Source of the DNA: Candidatus Poribacteria bacterium | GTDB lineage: Bacteria; Poribacteria; WGA-4E; WGA-3G | NCBI GenBank assembly: GCA_022825825.1 | Contig: JAJDWA010000032.1 | Coordinates: forward strand, 1 to 64,000 | Direction of reading: 5' to 3' | Length of the DNA stretch: 64,000 nucleotides | Part shown: positions 43,130 to 51,745 of the stretch, one piece after another | Position numbering within the stretch: the stretch's first letter is position 1 | How the letters are laid out: the number at the start of each line of letters is the position of its first letter | The notes under the pieces: model-generated | The model's database searches: none | The model's input: only the letters and a program-made list of their open reading frames with translations | Told to the model about the DNA's origin: nothing | Made by a program: the position numbers and the translations under genes

Positions 43130-45565
43130 ATGAAATTCGCCATCTTCTATAAGAAACCACTACTCTATTTCAGAACCATACTGCTATCCCTTTTTTTTAT
43201 CTTACTATTGGTGTTTGTTTCACTGACACCCAGTATCGGTGAAAAAAGTACTCCCGACTTTGCAAAAGAGGGTATCCCATTTTTAAAACAGTACTGCTTC
43301 GGCTGCCATGCGGGTGATGAACCCAGTGCGGGGCTCTCACTTGACGCATTTGAAGATAACTTATCGCTAATCAAAAATCATGATGTTTGGGAGAGAGTCT
43401 TAGGAATGTTAGAGACAGGCCAAATGCCCCCATCGGATGCAGATCAACCACCTATGGAAGAATCAGAATCTTTTATCCAGCATGTTGATGCCATTTTCGA
43501 GGACGCAAGTCGCACGGCAAAACCGGATCCAGGCCGCATAACAGTTCGCAGACTCAACAGAGTGGAATATAGAAATAGCGTTCGAGATTTGTTAGGAGCG
43601 GATTTTGACCCGACTGAAAATTTTCCCTCAGATGATGTCGGACACGGATTTGATAATATCGGTGATGTGCTGACGATGTCACCACTGTTAATGGAACGGT
43701 ATCTTGAAGCCGCAGAAGCCATCGCTACACGTGTTATTATAGCAAACCCGCCCAAACCATCAAGACATTACCAAAACGTGACACGTCTTGATCCGCGCCA
43801 CAAAGATGTCCCTAACAAACGTTTTCGCATACTTGATCCGACTGCAACAGAACCGTGGAAATCTGGCCCCTTTACGACGGGCGCATCGTATTTCAAATTT
43901 CTCCCAAACGCAGAAACGTATCTTCGCGCAACACTCTATGCTGAAACTGAAAGTAATACACTTGTTGAAGTTGCGCTACTCATCCAAGGGAAAGAACTTG
44001 AAGATGTATCTACACCAGATGAACTTATACGATTAGTAGGTGTTGACCCTACCGCAAATAACAATATTAAGATTTTGAAACTTTTTGAGATTACTGCACG
44101 GGAACCGAAAAAGACACAGACGATTGAATTTCTTGTTAGTCGTGTCGCAAACGTTGAAAAAGTTGGCATCGCAATGGTAAAACCTGAACAGGGTGAACCG
44201 AACGCAAAACTACAAATTCGAGCGGTTTGGTCCGAAGGCCCATTGGAAACGAGACCGAAATCGCACCTCGAATTATTAGCCTGCACATCGGACATCCCTC
44301 AAGTGGAACAGACTCGTGAAGTCCTAACACGGTTGCTGCGCAAGGCATATCGCCGCCCACCAAGAGAAAATGAAGTGGAACAACTTGTTCAGTTTGTGGA
44401 ATCTGTCCAAGCAGACGGTGCTAAATGGGAAGTAGGTATCCAACAGGCAATAAAAGTCATTCTCTGCTCACCCAAGTTTCTATTTCGATTGGAGTTAGAC
44501 GACCGCCCACAAAGCGAAGACCCGCGCCCGATTGACGAGTTTCATCTTGCCTCACGGCTTTCCTACTTCTTATGGAGCAGCATCCCAGATGATGAACTCC
44601 TTGGACTTGCAGAGAAAAACCTATTGACCGAAAACCTTGAGGCACAGGTTAAACGGATGCTGGCAGATCCAAAAGCAAGAGAATTGGCTACCAACTTCGG
44701 TGTGCAATGGCTACAAATCCAACGCTTAGAAACCGTTACACCTGATCCGAAACGTTTTCCAACTTTCAATTCTAAACTGCGTAATGCTATGTTAAAAGAA
44801 ACGGAACTTTTTCTGGAGTCAATCTTTCGTGAAGACAGAAGTATCCTCGATTTGATTGATGCAGACTACACCTTTCTCAATCAACGGTTAGCAGGACATT
44901 ATGAGATTTGGAGAAATGAACAAGGAGAACCGATTAAGGGTAATGCGTTTCAACGTGTTGCGTTGAACAATCCCGATCATGGTGGTATCTTGACACAAGC
45001 CAGTGTATTGACGGTAACCTCTAATCCCACCCGCACCTCACCTGTCAAAAGAGGACGTTGGGTTTTGGAACAGATACTCGGTTCACCGCCGCCGCCACCC
45101 CCACCGGATGTGCCTGAATTGGAAGAGGAGCACGATGCTATTACCGGCACTACCTTGCGAGAACGTCTTGAACAGCACCGAGATGATCCGGCTTGTGCCA
45201 ACTGCCACGCCAAAATGGACCCTATCGGTTTTGCTATGGAAAACTACAACGCTATCGGTAAGTTCCGAACGAAGGATGGAGAGCAAGATATTGATACAGC
45301 CGGACAATTACCTGATGGAACTTTGTTTGAAGGCATAGCAGACTTAAAGCAGATTCTCAAGGATAGAAAAGAACAGTTTGCCAGATGCTTAACGGAAAAG
45401 ATGTTAACCTTTGCTTTAGGTAGAGGGTTAGAATATTATGACAAACCAACCGTTGACCGAATTGTCACTGCGCTTGAGGCAAATGATTATAGAAGTTCCG
45501 TTTTGATTACAGAAATTGTTAAAAGTGATCCGTTTCGCTTACGCCGTGGCACAAAGGATAATTGA
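43130..45565 (+). CDS. DUF1592-type exported protein with CxxCH motifs
   Basis: The 811-residue protein has a hydrophobic N-terminal signal (about 13-33), then a cytochrome-c-like PSCyt domain with CFGCH (56-60). It continues with the DUF1587, DUF1595, DUF1592, DUF1588 and DUF1585 domain order; recognisable pieces are VRRLNRVEYRNSVRDLLGA, EFHLASRLSYFLWSSIPDDE, NHGGILTQASVLT-like VALNNPDHGGILTQASVL and a second CANCHAKMDPIGFAMEN. Such genes normally pair with DUF1552 in Planctomycetes-type genomes; here DUF1552 lies 5 kb downstream. Heme binding is likely at the CxxCH sites, and the function may be a surface oxidoreductase, but this is not established. Confidence 0.9.
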   Translation: MKFAIFYKKPLLYFRTILLSLFFILLLVFVSLTPSIGEKSTPDFAKEGIPFLKQYCFGCHAGDEPSAGLSLDAFEDNLSLIKNHDVWERVLGMLETGQMPPSDADQPPMEESESFIQHVDAIFEDASRTAKPDPGRITVRRLNRVEYRNSVRDLLGADFDPTENFPSDDVGHGFDNIGDVLTMSPLLMERYLEAAEAIATRVIIANPPKPSRHYQNVTRLDPRHKDVPNKRFRILDPTATEPWKSGPFTTGASYFKFLPNAETYLRATLYAETESNTLVEVALLIQGKELEDVSTPDELIRLVGVDPTANNNIKILKLFEITAREPKKTQTIEFLVSRVANVEKVGIAMVKPEQGEPNAKLQIRAVWSEGPLETRPKSHLELLACTSDIPQVEQTREVLTRLLRKAYRRPPRENEVEQLVQFVESVQADGAKWEVGIQQAIKVILCSPKFLFRLELDDRPQSEDPRPIDEFHLASRLSYFLWSSIPDDELLGLAEKNLLTENLEAQVKRMLADPKARELATNFGVQWLQIQRLETVTPDPKRFPTFNSKLRNAMLKETELFLESIFREDRSILDLIDADYTFLNQRLAGHYEIWRNEQGEPIKGNAFQRVALNNPDHGGILTQASVLTVTSNPTRTSPVKRGRWVLEQILGSPPPPPPPDVPELEEEHDAITGTTLRERLEQHRDDPACANCHAKMDPIGFAMENYNAIGKFRTKDGEQDIDTAGQLPDGTLFEGIADLKQILKDRKEQFARCLTEKMLTFALGRGLEYYDKPTVDRIVTALEANDYRSSVLITEIVKSDPFRLRRGTKDN

Positions 45566-45567
45566 TA

Positions 45568-46593
45568 ATGCGAATTATTAATATCGTTCTTATTACTGTT
45601 GCAGTTTTTCTAATAGGTTGCTATACAGTTCATTTAGAGACATTTAGTGACGATCCGATTTTAGGACTCAAACAAAAATATTCTGTGCATTTAGACACTA
45701 CGTGGACGACAAAACAGGCGGATTCGCTTTTAAAAATCTTTGAATCCTTTTCTACAGATTCTACAGACCTAAATTTCCACCCTTCTATATGGAAAATAAG
45801 TGGTGATTTAGAAGAAGATATTAAGATAAAATTTCAAAACAGTTTGAAATCTGTTACTATCAGTAGTGATGTTTTTCCAGTTGAAGGTTCCCAACAGATA
45901 TTGTTGCCAGAGAAACGTTTATTTTTTGCTGCCGTTGAATTCATTACGGAAAATGGAACAGATACAGAGGCAATGAAACAAATATTACAACAACGGTATG
46001 GCATTAGTGTAGATGTCCCGTCCTATGCCGGACTAACCCAACAGACTACACAGGAATCAGCAGAACACTATACGGATTTTGAAAATGAAGATATGATGAT
46101 TTTGATATCAATATTGGAGAGATTTCCTCACGCACTACAAAATATCCCCCACTTAAAATATATAATATGTAGAATTGATGATAAGATTAGAGCTCCCGGT
46201 ATAGCATGGACAAGTAACGGCTATATGGAACTTTCACAGAATCTTTTTAAACGTGATTATGTAGATGATACCCGCCGCTTAATTGCTCATGAAAAAGCAC
46301 ATTTTTTATGGGCTCATCTCTTTCCTAATCAGCTTAAACAGGATTGGATGGAACTTGGTGGCTGGTATAAAGACCCACAAAATAAGGAGGGGTGGTCAAC
46401 CTCTAAAAAGCGATCAGAATTTGTGTCAGATTACGCTTATACAAAGAACCCGAACGAGGATATGGCGGAAAGTCTTGGATTTTATCTTGTCTTTCCAGAC
46501 AAACTACGCGCCTGTAACCCTGCTAAATACGATTTTATTCATGAGCGGATTATGTTAGCATACGGTGCACGTTATATTTCGTCAAATGGATGA
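45568..46593 (+). CDS. HExxH lipoprotein, metallopeptidase-like (tandem copy 1)
   Basis: The 341-residue protein has a lipobox (FLIGCYTV, Cys18). The C-terminal half has HEKAH (241-245) in a helical setting followed by Glu301 in NEDMAESLGFYL, the pattern of gluzincin peptidases (HExxH plus a downstream Glu), reminiscent of the anthrax lethal-factor-like family. The N-terminal half (about 20-200) has no recognised domain. The ATG at 45568 lies 2 nt after the DUF1592 stop, with AAAGGA upstream, so translation is coupled. It has a tandem paralogue at 46672. The catalytic activity is inferred. Confidence 0.65.
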   Translation: MRIINIVLITVAVFLIGCYTVHLETFSDDPILGLKQKYSVHLDTTWTTKQADSLLKIFESFSTDSTDLNFHPSIWKISGDLEEDIKIKFQNSLKSVTISSDVFPVEGSQQILLPEKRLFFAAVEFITENGTDTEAMKQILQQRYGISVDVPSYAGLTQQTTQESAEHYTDFENEDMMILISILERFPHALQNIPHLKYIICRIDDKIRAPGIAWTSNGYMELSQNLFKRDYVDDTRRLIAHEKAHFLWAHLFPNQLKQDWMELGGWYKDPQNKEGWSTSKKRSEFVSDYAYTKNPNEDMAESLGFYLVFPDKLRACNPAKYDFIHERIMLAYGARYISSNG

Positions 46594-46605
46594 TTGCAGA
46601 TTTTT

Positions 46606-46668
46606 GTCCTAATCATAGAGATTGTCAGAAGTGACCCTTTCCGACTATGACGCGGTAAAAAGGAGTAA
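46606..46668 (+). pseudogene. Remnant of a duplicated DUF1592 C-terminus
   Basis: Reading 46606-46668 gives VLIIEIVRSDPFRL-stop-RGKKE-stop. The intact DUF1592 protein ends VLITEIVKSDPFRL then RRGTKDN, so 12 of 14 leading residues match. This shows the second lipoprotein copy was duplicated with the preceding gene, after which most of the DUF1592 copy was lost. Confidence 0.8.
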
Positions 46669-46671
46669 CTC

Positions 46672-47697
46672 ATGAAAAGAATTCTGAATGTCTTTCTCTC
46701 TGCCATTATCATTTTTCAAATAGGTTGTTATACGCAATATTTTCAAGCACAAAAAGATGATCCTATTTTTCTACTTGAAGAAAAATATTCTATCCGTTTA
46801 GATTCTACATGGACTAAAAAACATGCAGAAGCACTTTTGAAAACCTTTGAATCCGTATCGCCAGAATTCAGTGGGCAAACTTCTATATGGAAAATAAGTA
46901 ATGAAGATTTAGAAAATGATATTACTATTGAATCTCAAGATGTTGTGAAGGCGGTTACTATCGGTAGAGGCACTTTTCCAATTGCGGAATCGCGAGGAAT
47001 ATCGGCACCGGATAAACGGTTGTTTCAGGCTGTTGTTCAATTCGTAACGGAAAATGGGACAAATAGAGCGGCAATGAAACAAATATTACAACAACGGTAT
47101 GGCATTAGTATAGATGTTCCTTCTTATAGTTCTTTAAAAAGAGGACGCGGACAGGAAACTGAAGTACGCTTAACGGACTTTAAAAATAAACATCTGATGA
47201 TTTTTATTTCAATACTTGAAAAATTTCCTCAAGCATTACATAAAGTTCCCCAATTAAAGTATGTGGTTTGTAGGTCTGATGAGAATATGAACGCTGCAGG
47301 TAGAGCACGGAGCACATTGGGTTTTATTGAGTTTTCCGAATCTTTCATGAATAGTCGTAGTTTTGATCGAATCTCCAAAACGATAGCTCATGAGAAATCT
47401 CATTTTTTATGGCATCACCTTTTTCCCGATCAACTTAAACAGGATTGGATAGAACTTGGCGGCTGGTATGAAGACCCGAAAAGTGCGGAGGGGTGGTCAA
47501 CCAAGAAAGACCGAAAAGAATTTGTATCCGATTACGCCCATGAAAAGAACCCGAACGAAGACATGGCAGAAAGTCTTGCATATTATCTTGTATATCCAGA
47601 TAAACTGCATGCCTGTAACCGTGCTAAATACAACTTCATTCATGAACGGATTATGTTAACGTACGGTGCACGCTATATGTCACCAGATAGTATGTAA
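46672..47697 (+). CDS. HExxH lipoprotein, metallopeptidase-like (tandem copy 2)
   Basis: The 341-residue paralogue has a lipobox (FQIGCYTQ, Cys19). It keeps the HEKSHFLWHHLF metal motif (about 241-245) and the downstream NEDMAESLAYYL. Its C-terminal third (for example LKQDWIELGGWYEDP, EFVSDYAHEKNPNEDM and FIHERIMLTYGARY) is more conserved with copy 1 than the N-terminal half. AAAAAGGAG precedes the ATG. Both copies keep the catalytic residues, which suggests ongoing function. No substrate is known. A separate promoter serves the next gene. Confidence 0.65.
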   Translation: MKRILNVFLSAIIIFQIGCYTQYFQAQKDDPIFLLEEKYSIRLDSTWTKKHAEALLKTFESVSPEFSGQTSIWKISNEDLENDITIESQDVVKAVTIGRGTFPIAESRGISAPDKRLFQAVVQFVTENGTNRAAMKQILQQRYGISIDVPSYSSLKRGRGQETEVRLTDFKNKHLMIFISILEKFPQALHKVPQLKYVVCRSDENMNAAGRARSTLGFIEFSESFMNSRSFDRISKTIAHEKSHFLWHHLFPDQLKQDWIELGGWYEDPKSAEGWSTKKDRKEFVSDYAHEKNPNEDMAESLAYYLVYPDKLHACNRAKYNFIHERIMLTYGARYMSPDSM

Positions 47698-47703
47698 ATT
47701 AAC

Positions 47704-47732
47704 TTGACAAAACAGTGGACGCATGGTAAACT
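47704..47732 (+). promoter_or_regulatory. Promoter of the SMP-30-type gene
   Basis: TTGACA (47704-47709) and TAAACT (47727-47732) have 17-bp spacing. The predicted start is about 17 nt before the gene start at 47756. Confidence 0.65.
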
Positions 47733-47755
47733 AAACATCAACGGTGAATATGCTT

Positions 47756-48805
47756 ATGAACACTTCAAAACAACTTTCACGTAGAACATTTTTACGCGGG
47801 CTGGGTGTGAGTGTCGCGCTGCCTTGTATCGGGGCAATGGGACCATTAACATCTTGGGCAGACACGTTTTCAGATGGTAAAGTCGTAAAACGTTACCCGG
47901 ACCCAGCGGTTGAAGTTCTTGATCCGCGTTTCAAGAAATACAAGATTGGGAACGCTGTTGTGGAACGGTTATGGACAGGTGCGCGCTGGTCCGAGGGACC
48001 TGTCTGGTTCGGCGACGGTGGTTTTCTTCTCTGGAGTGATATTCCAAACAACCGTATGCTAAAATGGCAAGAAGCCACCGGAAAAGTGAGTGTCTATCGC
48101 AAACCGTCTAACTATACCAACGGTCATACGCGAGATAGACAAGGCAGACTCATCAGTTGCGAACACGGCACACGCCGCGTCACACGAACCGAATATGATG
48201 GAACGATTACTGTACTGATTGACAACTTTGAAGGAAAAAGATTCAATGCGCCAAATGATGTAGTTGTCCATCCCGATGGACATATCTGGTTTACCGATCC
48301 TGGATACGGTATCATGTTCAATTACGAAGGGCATAAAGCTGAGTTTGAATTGCCTACTTCCGTTTATCGCCTCAACCCAGAGACAGGGAAAGCCACAGTC
48401 GTAACGAGTGAACCCGATAAACCGAACGGGCTATGCTTTTCACCTAACTATGATAAACTCTACGTTGCTGACACAGGAACACCAAAGAACATCGTTGTCT
48501 TTGATGTCGTAGATGGCGAACGGTTAGGTAAAAAGAAGGTATTCTATGAAACAGCACCCGGCAACGCTGATGGACTGCGGTGCGATACTGATGGGAATGT
48601 GTGGGCAGGTGCTGGTTGGGTTGGTGAAGGTTATGATGGTGTGCATATCTTTGCACCAGACGGTACGCTTATCGGTAAGATTCATCTCCCAGAAATTTGT
48701 TCTAATATCTGCTTTGGCGGCGTTAAAAGGAATAGACTCTTTATGACAGCGAGTCAATCTCTTTATTCGGTTTATGTAGAAGCACAAGGGGCTCCGCTTT
48801 TTTAA
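47756..48805 (+). CDS. Tat-exported SMP-30/gluconolactonase-like protein
   Basis: The 349-residue protein has a twin-arginine leader (LSRRTFLRGLGVSVALP) and a six-bladed SMP-30/gluconolactonase propeller. Propeller motifs include GARWSEGPVWFGDGG, RFNAPNDVVVHPDGHIWFTD, KPNGLCFSPNYDKLYVAD and GNADGLRCDTDGNVWAG. Relatives hydrolyse lactones with a bound metal. The ATG at 47756 is chosen because its leader aligns exactly with the start of the DUF1552 gene at 50393, sharing a 34-nt identical stretch. The leader therefore looks transferred from a DUF1552 gene. Confidence 0.88.
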   Translation: MNTSKQLSRRTFLRGLGVSVALPCIGAMGPLTSWADTFSDGKVVKRYPDPAVEVLDPRFKKYKIGNAVVERLWTGARWSEGPVWFGDGGFLLWSDIPNNRMLKWQEATGKVSVYRKPSNYTNGHTRDRQGRLISCEHGTRRVTRTEYDGTITVLIDNFEGKRFNAPNDVVVHPDGHIWFTDPGYGIMFNYEGHKAEFELPTSVYRLNPETGKATVVTSEPDKPNGLCFSPNYDKLYVADTGTPKNIVVFDVVDGERLGKKKVFYETAPGNADGLRCDTDGNVWAGAGWVGEGYDGVHIFAPDGTLIGKIHLPEICSNICFGGVKRNRLFMTASQSLYSVYVEAQGAPLF

Positions 48806-48830
48806 GTGAGTTCGGTGTCCACATTTTTTA

Positions 48831-48862
48831 GTAGAGCAAACTGTCAGTTTGCGGACACTACT
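48831..48862. other. Small hairpin after the SMP-30 gene
   Basis: GCAAACTG (48836-48843) pairs with CAGTTTGC (48845-48852), flanked by GTAG and CTAC. A run of T (48825-48829) precedes rather than follows it. The motif AAACTNNCAGTTT resembles the internal stem of the MITE at 53616-53772. The 48806-49203 gap otherwise holds the direct repeats listed next. Confidence 0.4.
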
Positions 48863-48899
48863 GCACAAACTAAATGAAGATTAAATATTCAGTAATTTT

Positions 48900-48979
48900 T
48901 TTAGTCCCACAGGGACGATATGTTTATAGAAAACGTCATAAACACCCTCTTTAGCCCCATAGGGACGATATGTTTATAG
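48900..48979. repeat. Two 30-bp direct repeats (CCCAYAGGGACGATATG type)
   Basis: TTTAGTCCCACAGGGACGAT plus ATGTTTATAG (48900-48929) recurs as TTTAGCCCCATAGGGACGAT plus ATGTTTATAG (48950-48979). The copies differ at two positions and have a 20-bp spacer. The CCCAYAGGG centre is palindromic. I recall similar motifs as dispersed repeats in other bacteria; this is not a CRISPR array. Confidence 0.7.
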
Positions 48980-49203
48980 CACCAAACTCTTGCAGTTAGT
49001 AGGTTGATCGTAGGGTGTGTAAGTATTTTATCAAAAACTTGAGTTGAAAGTCATCACCGATATTTCAAACCGTTCCTCTAAGGAAAGGGTTTGAATGACT
49101 TTCGGTATTTCATAGTCACTTGACATATCAAGATTGTTTTCCGCTTCAGTGTGGTGGTATGTCTATAGCAGACTTTACACACCCAACAAGAACGAGATAT
49201 ATT

Positions 49204-49752
49204 ATGAAAATTGTCCCAGCACTTTTAATAATATATTTATTAGTTGTAGGTATTTCCGTGATCAGTACAGGATGCAACAATGATCCACCTCCTCCACCAC
49301 CTCAGCCAAAAATTAAGCAATGGGAGTCTCAGGTCAGCAATTGGAAGAAGGAGGGTTATCATGTGCTAAACGTAGACGAAACAACAGCCTGGTTAATAAA
49401 AAATCCCACAATAACAATAGATAATAACTGGTTCACGGATTTAGGATTTTTAGAGCAAAAAAGAGTGGTACAGGGTTCTATCATCATAACAAAAGATCAT
49501 AATGACAACCTCCGAATTGCTACCAAGAACCAAGGGACGTCAAACGGGTGGCAGCTCTTGAGTACAAAGGAATCGATAAAATGGCTTGAAGAAGAAGGCT
49601 ACACGGTTGAAAAAAATGATGATGGATACACTTTGAAAAAAGACGGCACTGTATACTCTATCGGTTGGGGAGCAAAAAAGGTAATAGAAGGTGTTGGCAT
49701 AACAACTGCTTCGGGGACCATCAGGGTTACGGTAAAGAATACTCAACAGTGA
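49204..49752 (+). CDS. Lipoprotein of unknown function
   Basis: The 182-residue protein has a signal peptide and lipobox (ISTGCNNDPPPPPPQP), where the proline run forms a linker. The mature part is a tandem of two related modules: WKKEGYHVLNVDETTAWLIK and WLEEEGYTVEKNDDGYTLKK, each followed by a beta strand segment (QGSIIITKDHNDNLRIAT; VGITTASGTIRVTVKN). The ATG at 49204 starts a typical signal peptide; the open frame extends upstream without a convincing Shine-Dalgarno. No family is recognised. Confidence 0.6.
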   Translation: MKIVPALLIIYLLVVGISVISTGCNNDPPPPPPQPKIKQWESQVSNWKKEGYHVLNVDETTAWLIKNPTITIDNNWFTDLGFLEQKRVVQGSIIITKDHNDNLRIATKNQGTSNGWQLLSTKESIKWLEEEGYTVEKNDDGYTLKKDGTVYSIGWGAKKVIEGVGITTASGTIRVTVKNTQQ

Positions 49753-49770
49753 GAGATAAAGGAGTTTTTG

Positions 49771-50100
49771 ATGAAATATTCGTTGTGACAATTGAGTAAA
49801 GTTGCAGCCGTCTGCGTAATGATAGTAACTTGTGCGTGTACGGCCCCAAAGGAACATTCAGAAACCACTTCCTCTCAAATTCCGTCAGGGGTAGTTGCTG
49901 TGGGTGATAAACTTCCATCCTTTGAACTCAATTTAAATGATTTCAATGGTGGGATAAAATATGTCGGTGGAACAGATTATGCCCTACATGGAAAAACATA
50001 TAATGGGCCTCTTATAGAAATTCCAAAGAACGTTACGTTTACACACCCCAACGGCAAGGACTATACCTGCACCGTTGACGGGGCTGCATTGTTAATCTGA
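49771..50100 (+). pseudogene. Small exported protein with in-frame TGA at codon 6
   Basis: AAAGGAG (49758-49764) lies before an ATG at 49771. The frame reads MKYSL, TGA (49786-49788), then QLSKVAAVCVMIVTCACTAP and a small domain ending at 50100 (AVGDKLPSFELNLNDF and NGPLIEIPKNVTFTHP). The hydrophobic segment and Cys resemble a lipoprotein signal (VTCACTAP). The stop thus interrupts the signal peptide. It may be a nonsense mutation, a sequence error, readthrough, or initiation at the downstream TTG (49792). Confidence 0.6.
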
Positions 50101-50159
50101 AGACTTTTGCTATCCTTAAGGGGAAATTTAAGGTTTCTTCCAAAGCGGAACATTAACGT

Positions 50160-50293
50160 GATTTCTTCTATAAGGACGCAAAGAAATTCATCAAAACAAA
50201 GCAGCCCTGAATGCCAGTGCAGGTTTTGATACGTCACAGGCCCTGCACCACAAGATCAAAAACTTGATACACGCGCTTTCAAAACAGACTTGA
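50160..50293 (+). pseudogene. Degraded coding remnant, unknown origin
   Basis: Two frames read like protein: DFFYKDAKKFIKTKQP (50160-50210) and AALNASAGFDTSQALHHKIK plus NLIHALSKQT (50201-50293, ending in TGA). They are in different frames and no start precedes them, so they look like the decayed 3' end of a gene. The source is not recognised. Confidence 0.35.
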
Positions 50294-50318
50294 CATCTGC
50301 CTATATTTGTGATATAAT
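50290..50318 (+). promoter_or_regulatory. Perfect consensus promoter for DUF1552 gene
   Basis: TTGACA (50290-50295) and TATAAT (50313-50318) match the sigma70 consensus exactly with 17-bp spacing, 75 bp before the DUF1552 ATG. Confidence 0.85.
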
Positions 50319-50392
50319 TTTTATATCTGTTGAAAATATATTACAATAATAGATACCAAGTTTCCATTCGCCTTTTTTAGGATAGAATAATT

Positions 50393-51742
50393 ATGGACAC
50401 ATCAAAACAACTTTCACGTAGAACATTTTTACGCGGTTTAGGTGTCAGTATTGCCTTACCGTGGTTAGAATCGATGGGCCCACTCACCAGTTGGGCAACC
50501 GCAGCCACAAAAGGGGTTACAGGACAAGTAACGCCGAATCGGATGGCATTCCTCTATGTTCCCAATGGGAAAATCATGGAGGATTGGACACCAACACAGG
50601 TAGGGGCAAACTATGAATTGACAGACATCTTAAAACCGCTGGTAAACGTAAAAGAAAAAACGTTGGTTCTCAGTGGACTGACAGCAGATAAGGCACGCGC
50701 AAATGGTGATGGCGGTGGTGATCACGCAAGGGCAATGGCAGCCTTCCTCACAGGCGCGCAACCGCGCAAAACAAGCGGCACAGACATTCACGCAGGAATC
50801 TCTGTTGACCAAGCCGCTGCTTCACATATCGGCGCTCAAACGCGGTTACCTTCGCTTGAACTCGGCATTGATCCCGGTTACAGAGCAGGCAATTGCGACT
50901 CCGGTTATAGCTGCGTTTATTCAGCAACGATGGCATGGAAATCTGCAACGCAACCGCTGCCGAAAGAGGTTAATCCGAAACTCGCTTTTGAACGCCTATT
51001 TTCTACCGAACCTAACGCCCAAAAAATACAGCGCGATGAAGAACGAAAAAGTATCCTTGATTTTGTAAAACAGGATTCAAAAGACCTAATCCGCCAAGTC
51101 AGTGGAAACGATGCGCGAAAACTGGATGAATACTTCTCTGCCATTCGCGACATTGAAATGCGGATAGAATCGGCAGAAAAGTTCCCGCCAATTGAAAATC
51201 CTGATTACACTGCGCCAGAGAAAATTCCGGCAGATTTTCAAGAACATGTGCGTCTGATGTTAGACCTGATCGCACTTGCCTTCCAAACAGATGTGACCCG
51301 AATCGTGACCTTTACGTTAGCAAATGAAGGGAGCAACAAGACATATCCGACTATCAATATCACTGATGGACACCATAATTTGTCACATCATGGTGGAGAT
51401 AAAGCAAAAATAGAGAAAATTCGGAAAATAGACATTTTGCATACACAGCAGCTTGCATACCTATTGGAAAAACTTGACTCCATTGCTGAAGGTGAGGGAA
51501 CACTACTTGACCATTCTATGATTTTATATGGTAGCGGAAATTCGGATGGTAATCGACACAGCCATCACGATCTTCCAATTCTATTAGCTGGTCAAGGGTG
51601 TGGCACACTGAAAAGCGGGCGACATATCCAATATCCGAAGGAAACGCCACTCAACAATCTGTGGTTGTCTATGCTTAATCGAATGGATGTTAATTTGCGG
51701 CAATTGGGGGATAGCACAGGTAGTTTAGAAGGGCTATCTTAG
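50393..51742 (+). CDS. DUF1552 Tat-exported protein
   Basis: The 449-residue protein has a twin-arginine leader (LSRRTFLRGLGVSIALP) and the DUF1552 domain. Motifs include RMAFLYVPNGKIMEDWTP, LSGLTADKARANGDGGGDHA, SCVYSATMAWKSATQPLPKE, and the C-terminal TINITDGHHNLSHHGGDK and GSGNSDGNRHSHHDLP. It is normally encoded with DUF1592 proteins in Planctomycetes-like genomes. The His-rich C-terminal motifs suggest a metal site. The role is unknown, and it may work with the DUF1592 cytochrome-like protein in the periplasm. Confidence 0.9.
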   Translation: MDTSKQLSRRTFLRGLGVSIALPWLESMGPLTSWATAATKGVTGQVTPNRMAFLYVPNGKIMEDWTPTQVGANYELTDILKPLVNVKEKTLVLSGLTADKARANGDGGGDHARAMAAFLTGAQPRKTSGTDIHAGISVDQAAASHIGAQTRLPSLELGIDPGYRAGNCDSGYSCVYSATMAWKSATQPLPKEVNPKLAFERLFSTEPNAQKIQRDEERKSILDFVKQDSKDLIRQVSGNDARKLDEYFSAIRDIEMRIESAEKFPPIENPDYTAPEKIPADFQEHVRLMLDLIALAFQTDVTRIVTFTLANEGSNKTYPTINITDGHHNLSHHGGDKAKIEKIRKIDILHTQQLAYLLEKLDSIAEGEGTLLDHSMILYGSGNSDGNRHSHHDLPILLAGQGCGTLKSGRHIQYPKETPLNNLWLSMLNRMDVNLRQLGDSTGSLEGLS

Positions 51743-51745
51743 ATT

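Noticed and set aside
48900..48979. Two repeats with a spacer, like a minimal CRISPR array
   Set aside because: Only two copies exist, the 20-bp spacer is short, the repeats differ, and no cas genes are in the window.
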